Part shown: one piece after another, positions 11,706 through 21,948 of the stretch
Position numbering within the stretch: the first letter of the stretch is position 1
Layout: the number at the start of each line of letters is the position of its first letter
Assembly (NCBI GenBank): GCA_025786725.1
Contig: JAHLTZ010000025.1
Coordinates: forward strand, 310,001 to 374,000
Direction of reading: 5' to 3'
Length of the DNA stretch: 64,000 nucleotides
Source of the DNA: Syncephalis fuscata
Lineage: Eukaryota > Zoopagomycota > Zoopagomycetes > Zoopagales > Piptocephalidaceae
Notes under the pieces: generated by a model
The model's input: the letters and a program-made list of their open reading frames with translations, nothing else
Database searches by the model: none
Told to the model about the DNA's origin: nothing
Program-made: the position numbers and the translations under genes

Positions 11706-12726
11706 CTAGGACACATTGTCAAAATCATCTGGAATATTAAAGTGCTTTCGGAGATCACGTTGCTCGATGTTGAATTTACGTGAACAATAGGACTGAAGAG
11801 CAAATATGTTGTCTGTCATGGGTCAGTCAAATGCTATACTAGTCCTTGTAGCAACTTACCGGTCCATCGATTAGCTGCTTGTTTTGATATATCAGCTGCT
11901 TGACCTAGTAACAAATAGAATGTGGTATAAACATAAGAATGGGTACGCAACTAGTAGTTATAATAAACCTTACGCTTAGTTGCAATAATCTCTGGATCAT
12001 TATCTTTGAATTGCTGCAGTTCTTCTAGATACGCTTTGTTCTGTACTTCAGCTTCAGCCAGCGAGGCTAATAGTTGATCTCGGTGATCCTAAGTTATTAC
12101 CAGGTTATAGTTTACTATAGCACAATAGTTGGATACGTTACCGAAGATACACGATGTTGGTTGGCTTCATTGATGGCTGCATCCAGCTCAAGCTTTTTTT
12201 CAGATAGGCGTGCCTGTTCTGTTTTCAAGTCATCTAACTTTTGCTCTCTCTACATAGTAATGTGGTCAGTAACATTGATGTGTTTATTGTTTGTACTTAC
12301 AGCGCGGAATCCCTCACTTGGAAATGACCAGTAGTAATTAGAAGTGCCAATCTTTTCACAGTGGACTAGACTATCATTAACAAGTTCCTGTAAAACATCT
12401 TTAACCGACTGGGCGACTATCAATGTCCATATACATTAGTCAAATAAATACGCTATCATTATGTTGCGATAATATACCTATGCCTTTTGCTTTAGGCAGA
12501 ATCTTTTCCAATTCTTTCAATTGAAGAACGTCACTCTATAGTTATTTGTAAAAGAACGTTTTCTTATTACTGTTATCCACCATAGTACTGTATTAATATA
12601 AACATACTGTTTCGTGGAAATAGTCCTGCATGCGTTGCCGTTTTTCCTCAGCAGAGACACCGCGTTTTTTAGACTGACAAGGTCATCAGTAACTGGTTCA
12701 AGTAGGTCGATCATACTACGTACCAT
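11706..12726 (-). CDS. MND1: Meiotic nuclear division protein 1
   Basis: Mnd1 partners Hop2 to stimulate Dmc1/Rad51 strand invasion in meiosis. Eight exons were traced: 12726-12724, 12673-12608, 12535-12478, 12416-12301, 12249-12142, 12088-11974, 11904-11860 and 11812-11706. They give 205 residues in unbroken phase, the usual length. The first coding exon is the ATG alone, followed by a 50-nt intron. Family signatures are SKKRGVSAEEKRQRM, LQLKELEKILPKAKGI, the winged-helix segment QSVKDVLQELVND, KIGTSNYYWSFPSE, a coiled coil in exons 5-6, and WTDNIFALQSY...IPDDF at the C-terminus. No lesion is visible, so the organism likely retains meiosis. Confidence 0.95.
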
Positions 12727-14617
12727 GCTGTTTGTGTAGAGCGTGGAGCAGTTGTATACAGTCGCGTTGGTTAATAGCAATGCCTTGTGTAGTCAACCTA
12801 TAGTAATTGTTAAAGAAAGAGCTAAAAGCAAAGTAAAAGTGAACTGAGCAAATAAACGCGTTTTTTTCGCAATCAAACAAAAATAAACCATGACTCATCA
12901 AGCCATATTTCCTATAGCCATTATGTCACAGTGTAATGGTATTAAATTATGTTATGTAATGTGGACTGGTTGGTGAATTGTTATCAAATTGACTGTTTGT
13001 GGTATAGTCAATAATAAAGCTATTAAATTAGAACTAGAAAGTAATGCTCGAAGAGTGATACTGGATATTCATATATATTTGTATATAATTATCACAATTT
13101 TAATATGAAAGACTGCATTTCATACAATAAACAATTAATAAATGATAAATGAGATTGTACAAATAATTAAGCTGTTGTATTTAATGTTCTCAGTTTTGTG
13201 ATTGTTAATCACTTGTAGCAGACAAATATCGGTAAAATGGTCGTTTAAACAACAATAGAGAACATTTTGTCTAATTGTTAATCTATGTCTATGTAATCAG
13301 CTACTGCCCATTGTGACATTGGGAAGCATCAAAGTTGAGTTGCTATATTCTTGTCTCAAGATGAATGGCCAATGATGAGGAACGTGGCAAGTGTCATGCA
13401 ATAAGAACCAATGAAAATAATCACTTATACGATAAATGGCATGCATATACGAAAAAAGAAGCTAATAAAGTTTTACCAGTAAAATAGCTGGTATCTATTT
13501 TGAGTAAGCACACGTCTATTTAGATTACCGCAAAAAATAAGAAAAATAGCAATGCCAAAGTAAGCATTGCATTATAACATTATTACACCAGCCTATAGGA
13601 TAGAATGGGTGCATGATACACTGTGTGGTGTGTTTTAGTCAAAAGGCGTGGCTCCTGCTGTGCTGAGTAGATTTGTAATAGACATAAACATGTTATTCAC
13701 TACGCATGCATACTGCTTGTATAGCCAAGCAATGATTTACATTGGGATAACATTGGACATTAAATTGGCTGGAAACGAATTAACTAACTGGACTATTAAA
13801 AATAACTGCCAAAACAATTAGCAAGACATAAATGGAAAGACAGTTTCCGATAATACACACAATGATTGTTTCATCTATTGATAGATCTAAATGGCACGAG
13901 TCGGACTATTTAGCTTAGGCGGTGCATATTGCTTGATTACATCCAAGTGCAAAATAAACATATGATTAATCTTAAGCAAATGTAAAAAACTGCGTCTTAA
14001 TTACAATAATAAATATAGATTTGGATATTGATTATTAGATACAAGTGACTATATGTAACTTGTTTAACATTTAATTGACTCTGGATTGCAGACTACATAA
14101 ATAACTGAATATTTCACTATTTAAGCATAGCTATTTACAGCGATTTATGTTTATTGGCTGTCTGTAGAATAAAAATAGAACAGCATGAAGCTGTTAGGAA
14201 TTGTAAAAAATAAAAAGACCGCTTTAATGGCAATATTATCCGTATTGCTATCAATAAACCCAGTAAGTATATTTAACGTGGCTCTGAAACTTATCTCTGC
14301 CACAATTGGGCTTTACATTGGCAGTCAAACGGCAAATTTCTATGCCATGTGCTAATATGGCAATGTATCTACAAATATAAACATTTGCTTGCCTAATTAG
14401 TAAAAGTATGTTTGTAATCCCAAAAAGGATCTGAAACAATACCTTGACGTATATGGTATTCTACATGCAACATTGGTACAACTGAGTTTAAACACACAGC
14501 TATAAAACTCGCCACTTGATAATAATGTTTACTTGCTATTCTTCTCTACCACCCTTCTCAACCATTCAATTTCTACAAATTCACCTTTTGACGATATCTT
14601 GCTTAGACAATAGACTT
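12727..14617. other. AT-rich intergenic region, no gene seen
   Basis: About 1.9 kb between the divergent MND1 and pseudokinase genes. Only short open frames without domains occur. No tRNA, rRNA or clear repeat was recognised. Confidence 0.5.
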
Positions 14618-16418
14618 ATGTGGATTTCTAAAGTAATCATCGTATTTTGCCTCTTGGCCGGTGCAGTGTTTGCATCACCAGTAGGAGGGAATAGCAAAGC
14701 TTTAACGATGAGCAGGTTCAGAATATTAAAACAACAGGGATATTCTTTAACCTCTGAGCGATTACAAAAAATCAAAAAAATGAGAGAACCCTTAACTCCT
14801 GACAGCTACAAGGACTGTCAAATTAAAAGGACTTTTTATAGACAATTTTAAGCAGTTACAAGCACTGTTAGAAATGAAAGGACGTCTCTAACCAATGGCA
14901 GTTACAAGGATTGCAACAAATGAAAGGAATTTTAACCTCTGAGCATTACAAAAATCAAAAAAACAAGAACCTTAACTCCTGAGCAGCTCAAGGACTGTCA
15001 AAATGAAAGGCTTTTTCTAACCAATTTGAGCAGTTACAAGCACTGTTAGAAATGGAAGGACTCCCTAACCAATGGGCAGTTACAAGAGTTGTCAAAATGA
15101 AAGGACCTTCTATAACCTTGATCATTACTAGCATTATCGCCTTATCGTAAGTATAATAATAATGGTGGCTCTATACTTAAATATTTTACTCTAACCTGCA
15201 TTTTATGCAGAAAACACACTTGCCGCTAAAGTCGAGCTTATGTACAATTTAAAACAGTTCCAACGGGACCTTTCTAAAATAGACTACACAGTTGTTGATA
15301 ATCCAGAATATAAATGGATCACAACTGGCGAAAATCCAGATCATAATATAGCTGATGTGTATTTCAAATACGGTAAAAATACTATTAGTACTGAATGCAC
15401 GGCTTTCACTGACTTTAAACGTATGGACTTGGTCAGAGAGGTAATACAATTTATTGTTTACTTAATATTCGCTCACATTGATTGATAGACTTTGAAAAAC
15501 TCACCAAATCGCAATAGTGATGGTCAACAATTTGTCGCTAAATTGGATCATAAACTAGTAATAGAAAAGAAATATTACTGCTTTGGCGACGAACGTTTAC
15601 CAAAGCAATCAATGGGTACATTTTTGATGAGTGAACCCGGATATCAAGCAATATACAACACAATTAGACAAGTTATTAGTGGTATGCGCTACTAATATAT
15701 TATAGTTACCATCGTTAACCATATAATTAGGTGCTGCTTATCTGCATCGAAACGGAATTGCTCATCGCTCAATTGATCTACATGGTAGGCCAATACTATA
15801 TATTTATTTTAGCTATCTACTGACAATTGTATAGCTGTCCAGATGGTGACTGATCCATCCAATGGGCTATATCCAAAAATTAGTCAATATCATGCAGCAG
15901 CAAAATTGGAATACGTGTCAAACGGCGTGGTAAAACCAATGCAAACCATAGCTAATGCTTTTGGTGCTTTACCGCCGGAATCATATGTGTTAAATCCAAA
16001 GTCTTCGCAATATGAACCAACTTTGATTGATTTGCGCAAAGCCGACACTTGGTCAATTGGATTGCTATTATTTAACGCAGTATACAATAGTAATTTCATC
16101 GATGGTATAATGAATCAATCCAAAAATACTCAAAAGAATATTTTAATATTTAAAACAATGAAACAAAGTAATATAGATGACATACTAGGATATGACGCAA
16201 AGACAGGCAAGACGGTTCATAATGAAAAGGGGGATCCACCTGTGGAAATTGTAGAAATGCTACGAACTCTTTTAAACCCGGATCCCAGTTTAGACCAACA
16301 CCAGAGGAATATTTGCAAAAGTATCCTAAGGGGTAAAAGTATCTTTGGGAGTTACAGGATGGTTCAAGAATTTATCAATCAAATAAATAAATTGAAATCC
16401 TATGGCGTAACAATATAA
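14618..16418 (+). CDS. Secreted pseudokinase with N-terminal tandem-repeat stalk (frame broken in the repeats)
   Basis: The start at 14618 gives a clear signal peptide (WISKVIIVFCLLAGAVFASP). About eight degenerate 14-16 residue units of the form LTxEQLQxLxKMKG follow (14700-15115), with the reading frame interrupted several times. Downstream exons join in phase: 15211-15440, 15489-15681, 15731-15784 and 15835-16418. They encode a kinase-like fold. GAAYLHRNGIAHRSIDLH matches the catalytic loop with HRD changed to HRS. KISQYHAAAKL stands where DFG is expected. LPPESY matches the APE motif, and KADTWSIGLLLF matches the alpha-F Asp region. Loss of the catalytic and metal-binding Asp predicts a pseudokinase of the secretory pathway or outside. 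No close family was recognised. Whether the broken stalk is error or decay is unclear. Confidence 0.7.
14747..15110 (+). repeat. Two-block higher-order tandem repeat in the stalk
   Basis: A four-unit block of about 185 bp (14747-14931) is repeated directly at 14932-15110. The unit types recur in the same order: LTSE, LTPE, LTN-FEQLQALLEM, LTNGQLQ. Indels between blocks are mostly in homopolymers or single bases, for example ATGGCAG against ATGGGCAG. Confidence 0.8.
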
Positions 16419-17359
16419 ACGACCAATATAGAACGTAGACTGGTGCTGATAATTGGAAATCCACATTCCAAGCATTTGACATTTATTTGTACAGCACCTA
16501 TAACCAAATCTACAATAAATACATAGTTTTCTAAATACAAGTCTACCATATCGATTATGTGTTATTACATCTACACTAATAGTTACAATTTTACTAGTCT
16601 ATAGCCAATAGCATCATAAAACAATTGTTGCTATTAGTCTATAAAACTATTAATGTAATTAGTTGCTATATAAATTGCTGCAATAATCATTGGACGGTAT
16701 TAAAAATATTGTTTCTTCACTTATTCAGTATGCAAATCTTTCCTAAAATAATCAACTTAATAGCGTATCGAGTAAAAGGTTTTATCCAAAATAACACTTA
16801 GTTTATGACCAACTTTTGATTTGCTTCTACTATTAGTTGATATCATACTATGATATGATTATTGCCGGATGTTTAGTTCAATGTAGATTGCACATTTGCC
16901 TCATATCTTTTATGGCTATTTCTCTATCTATAATGGATATATAACTGCTTACTAACAAATTAGTTCTTCGAGACGTGTTGTAGTATTGATAGATTCATTA
17001 CTATTTGGAGCTGAAGGTAGTCTTAGCAGCTTTTCCGTATTGAATGTATTCGGCGTGACAAAGCATCGTTGTAGTTTTAATCTTTTCTTCCATTTTAAAT
17101 CCATTTATCACACTTGCCGTGCAAATACAATACGCCAATATTAACAGTAATAGTAGTAGTAGAAATGACAGCAATAGTGCAATAAAGACACAGTCCTGAT
17201 GCTACACTTGTTTTTTATTCAGATCCAACAAAAACACTCATTTCTTACTTTCTAATAAGTATATATATTTAGTAGTTGATTATTTATTGCTTATTGTTTT
17301 GTTGTTTTATTTGTATCAATTACCCACACAGTAGCAAAAGCTGTTACGGCACATACTGA

Positions 17360-18180
17360 TGAACATATTCTATGATAATGAGTAGTTTGTGATTAAATGA
17401 CTTTTATTCTCAATGCCTTATTTCTTTACTATTAATCTGTTTGTGATGTACCGACATGTTGGGGATTGACTTTTATTATCTACACTCCATTTATTAATGA
17501 ATTAAACTCGGCTGTTTATAAATATTGACTGACAGGACCACATCTCACAATCTACGTCATCACATTTCCTTTCTCTTTCTTCACACTTGACAATATATAT
17601 CCATTGCATATACTTGTACACTCCATATATACTAACTACATAGTGTTAGAAGTTGATTATTAGTTAGGTACAAACGCCTTCTACAATATGTACTTGCATT
17701 GCTCTTTTGTACTGACCTTTTTTGCAAATCATTACTCCGATCATTGCTTTTGGCAGCTTTATTGGCACGTTAAGTGCATTCCTGGCTTGTTTTTATGATA
17801 TTTGAGCATATGCTGTGAAAATCTCGTTGTATGCTTTGTTGTTACTATTGATCACAACTGCAGGTTATCCGGCAGCAATGTATGCAATCTTGATAGTCGT
17901 AGTGCGATCTACTACTGTCAATACTGTACAAACTGTTGCCAGTGCGATCTGCAGCGATGATCTATGGCAAAGCAAATTATACGGTGATTTGGCAGTATAT
18001 AGCCACTGCAATTGTCGTGTACGTCTGCTGTACACGCACGACAGTAGCAATGTAGAAAGCACTGCTAGTGTAAACACTAAATAAGTATCAGCGCAAGTAA
18101 AGCAGTGTAATATGCTATTATTACTACTGCTGTTGTATGCTCTGCTCAGCACAGTAACTGTGTTGGCTATATGTCCGTCA
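17360..18180 (+). repeat. Dispersed repeat, copy B (diverged)
   Basis: Matches the reverse complement of copies C and D across most of its length. Landmarks are AATGAGTAGTTTG/AAATGACTTTTA at its start, CACAATCTACGTCATCACATTTCC, ATCATTGCTTTTGGCAGC, and GCGATCTACTACTGTC followed by CGATCTGCAGCG. Similarity is clear but broken by substitutions and indels, so this is an older copy than C and D. Confidence 0.75.
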
Positions 18181-18746
18181 ACTTTTCATTGATTGTCTTC
18201 TTTTTTGCTCTCTTCCGCCAGCCGAATAATCTTATTTATCAATATTGCTTTTGACGAGTAGCCAAGCGTGGCTTAACGATGTTACATCGACAGCTTGATT
18301 ATAATGTTATTTTTCCTGAACTGGTACTGTAATTGGTGTCAGCATTTATGAGTGATTGTTAGTTACATACTTTCTGGCTATATATACTACCAGTTTATAT
18401 TTTAAACACGCGTCAATGCTTTAAAATTTTAAATAAAATTGCTGTATTTAATTAAATTGATATAATATCTGTAAGCATAAATGATAGCATGCAAATAGCT
18501 GTATACGCCTTTATTGCTAGTTGCTTGAAAGTGGCACTAACTAATGTCAAGTTGTTACTGACGTGCGACTGAGACTGCTACGCAATAAACATTCGTTTTT
18601 GCCTTGTAGCATTGGTCCTTTTGCCTAGTTTTTGCCATTATGATTGCATTGGCGTGGTTTTAAAAATAAATAGTTGTAACAATGATAAGCATACTATGAT
18701 ATAGTTAATAACCACGATATGCATCTAGATGTAGTCTTTATAGTAT

Positions 18747-18782
18747 ATTTGTATATGTATTTGTATATGTATTTGTATATGT
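18747..18782. repeat. 12-bp tandem repeat (ATTTGTATATGT) x3
   Basis: Three perfect tandem units in intergenic DNA. Confidence 0.9.
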
Positions 18783-19290
18783 AGTTAGCATAAATGGCTT
18801 CATAAAGCTATTTAAACAACATAGTGCACCAAAGTGATAGTGAAATAGCAACGCAAAAAGTAATCAATAGCCATTAACAAGTCGAATGTTTATTAGATTG
18901 TTTATTATTCCAACTGGTAAGCAAAAAGTACCAATAAGCTATTTAATATATTGAACAGAATCAGCAACCAAAGATTTAATAAAATTGATATTTAAATCAT
19001 GCATTTTAGTTAAATTTGCTATTTTAAATTGGTTTATCTGCTTTGCTGGATAGATAGACTGCCATATAGAAAACTGTGTTAGCTGGCTTTATATTGCCTT
19101 ATTATTAGCTATGTTTAAAATGATAGCTTTATTTAACACTAATAAAGTGTATTAGTTTCTAGTCTCATTTTATTTAAATAAAACAAATTTAAATATAGCA
19201 TAATGATAAACACGGAATGAAATTAACAAGTAGTTTTATTTAATTAATATAATAATAGACGTAATATAAAATTAAAAACAATTAAATATG

Positions 19291-21195
19291 TTATTTCTTA
19301 GCACATTCAATTGGCATGGTAAAGTCTTCTAATACCTTTGTATCAAAACCGACACTACCCAATGCTTTAAAGCCCACACCACGTTTGGTAAATGCAGCCC
19401 ATATTTCACACTTGTTTGTACCTTTTGTTAGTTGTTGATCTGCTTGAATAATAGCATCGCGAGCTGAAACAAATGTAGGATGACAAGGCTGTAGCTTGAG
19501 TCCACTTAATACCAGTTTGATGGCCAGTGTGTTGCCTTTTGTAATATCTGCTGAATAAACATTACTGTTGAATCCATATTTATCCACCAGATTCCAATAC
19601 ATCTCGTATAAAATGTTGGCCCATATTTCACCAATATTATGAGCACTATACCATACAGAAGTAAATACTAACCCATAGGTAGTAGGATTGATAGATTTGT
19701 CCGTAGAATATGGATGCAAACGCAAGCTTTTAAGATTGCCATACTCTGCTAGCGTTTTTTGCGTATTCCGTGTATCAGTCGACTTCATCATAAAAGCTAT
19801 TGCAAAAAAATCACTCCATCCTTCGTTCATACCATTGCCTTCTCCCCAGGCTAAACAGTCACCGTTGGATGATCCGCCGGTTAAGCGACTGGAAACGCCA
19901 TGCGAATACTCATGAATAATGATATCATTCATAAAAGCACCGTCACGTTTTGGTGTTGTTTTATCCCACAAATAGATACTTAATGTGCCAATCTGACCAT
20001 CGGGTAGCGCAGTGAAATAAGCATCGTCGAAGCTTTCGGGATCCTGGGCATTTACAACGACTGGATCGTTACCAAGGCCGCCTTTGTCAAAATTTTCTTG
20101 TTGAAAGTTACCGGCTGCTTCATCAAAGCCGTAACGATAAAATATGTCGTGGAGAACATTAGTAACGTAAAATAAGTTGGTAATTGCTGCTGCTTATAAT
20201 ACTTGGATCTTTGGTCAAGTCTATTGGATAGTCAAATGTGAGATTGCAGATGCAGGCTGGGTAGCCTCCATCTTGTTGCGCCAGTCTTCAGGCGCTAATG
20301 CGTATATGTTGTTTCCGCTCGTGGTATCTGTTGTTTCACCGCAAAGGTGTGCCATCCATTAGGTGATGCAGTTTTATCTTCGGGATTGGTTATAAGCGTT
20401 CTATTACTTGAATTAAAATCTTTTTCTGACCATTTAAGTGCTTTATAGGATGCTGCAGAAGTCCAATCGGTAAGCGAGACGATACACTTGCCATCTGCAG
20501 CTACATGGGCATGAAAGTAATTGCCTTCCATGTTTACAAAAAACTCCCAAACTGCCCTTAATTGCTCATCTTTAGTGTGAATATAGGCTTGTTGGGCAAT
20601 GACACTGTCTTTTGTAAATGAAACGCCCTTAAGCGCAAATCGCTGGCCTTTATTCCTTCCACAGTCTGCGACTGTTTCCTTGATATCTACTATATTTAGC
20701 GGCTTTTTAATGTAGTCAGCCAGAGCTTTAAAGGCAACAACTGGCCTTACAAATGATGCGAGGCTTCTCCGTCCCACATTTGTCGCTTCAACGTATCAGC
20801 ACCATGGTATAATCCATCACTGAATGCGATAACGTTACCATGCGTATCAACATGAACTGCAATATCGCCATTTGTCAATTCAATACCTTTGACAACTTGC
20901 TTTAAATAGACATGAGTAACGCCAAGATCGTTACTGTGTATGAGTTTTTGATAGTAAGGCTACAGCTGGTCGCGTTAAGACGGCTACGTGCATAGTTCAG
21001 AGCAACTTCTTTTAAGTTGGTTGGTGTACCTAAAAACTTCTGACTGCATAGTATCCCTGGAGAGGTTGCAGACATGGCATAAGTTGGAGTTGGACCTGGC
21101 TGAATAAGCGGTACATTAATTCGCTTTGCCAATGTGATATTGACTATGGTTGCAATAGCTAATAAAAGCATAAACAATCGAATAGTCAGTTTCAT
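19291..21195 (-). CDS. Fungalysin (M36) extracellular metallopeptidase, with multiple apparent -1 frameshifts
   Basis: Secreted zinc endopeptidase with the usual order: signal peptide from ATG 21195 (KLTIRLFMLLLAIATIVN), FTP-like propeptide (GVTHVYLKQVVKGIEL), a linker domain (SPNGWHTF, SGNNIYA), then the catalytic domain. The zinc site HEYSHG and the third-ligand segment MNEGWSDFFA are intact in the uninterrupted frame 19291-19971. Upstream the frame breaks near 20945-20949 (five T), 20773-20775 (CCC), 20334-20336, 20244-20245 and 20191-20200. In nearly every case one added base in a short homopolymer restores M36 homology, for instance AAAITNLFYVTNVLHDIFYRYGFDEAAGNFQ-like text split across frames. 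Either the assembly lost bases or the gene is decaying. Confidence 0.8.
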
Positions 21196-21948
21196 AGCGT
21201 TATTTGAGTTGTAAATCAAAATTGAATAATGGCATAAATAAATATGTAATGCAAAAATGAAGTTATGCTAAATAGTGTATATTAATATTGCTCGAGTTAG
21301 GTAACGGTATATATATATATGTATATAGCTATTGTAATAGGCATATGCTTTATTGTTGGAAATTTCGTTAAACAGGCCTTGAGCAATTTTTGGTTTTGAA
21401 TAGTCCAAAACAACACAAGGTGGCAAACTACCAAATTGTGCTTCTTATTATAGATATCTTTACCTCGTGTTATTCAATTTAATTTAACTTAAATGTTAAG
21501 AAATCGATGCTTTTATACTTTTAAAAATCAAACAAGTATTTAATTTAGTACATTTAAAGCTTGAAATAATTGTATAAAACCAAATATACTATAATTTATA
21601 GTATCGTAGATTGTGTAATTAAAATTAATCAAATACTTTAAATAGTTGGTTAGTACAAGTACACATAAATATGCATATGTATTCTATTTTATTTATTACT
21701 AGCATTTTTCTATTTATTATATTTTATTGTAAGTAATATGAGATACTATTTAAGATCTATTTCTATATTGAAAATTGTACGAACTGGCTCGACTTTACTT
21801 GAATTAATCGGAGTTGATATAGCGCCAGTTCAACAAATCAATTTCCAGTATTAAAAATTGATTGACAATTTAATATTCAGAAATAAGTTATTGATATTTT
21901 TTGCCCCTATTTGAAGCTAAAGGGCACAAAGTAAATCTCAACCATTGT
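21196..21948. other. AT-rich intergenic region, no gene seen
   Basis: About 750 bp between the ELP2 stop and the fungalysin start, both on the minus strand. It should contain the fungalysin promoter. There is a short (TA)n run near 21309-21320. Nothing else was recognised. Confidence 0.5.

Larger units (their letters stand above)
16419..19290. other. AT-rich intergenic region with a dispersed-repeat copy
   Basis: About 2.9 kb between convergent genes. It contains repeat copy B (17360-18180) and a short 12-bp tandem repeat (18747-18782). No convincing gene was seen; an 89-codon frame at 17815 starts with GTG inside the repeat. Confidence 0.55.

Noticed and set aside
12716-12901. Minus-strand 61-codon frame overlapping the MND1 start
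   Set aside because: It is in another frame from MND1 and explained by its 5' leader.
17815-18084. 89-codon frame in repeat copy B
   Set aside because: It begins with GTG, lies in a dispersed repeat, and is not conserved in frame in copies C and D.
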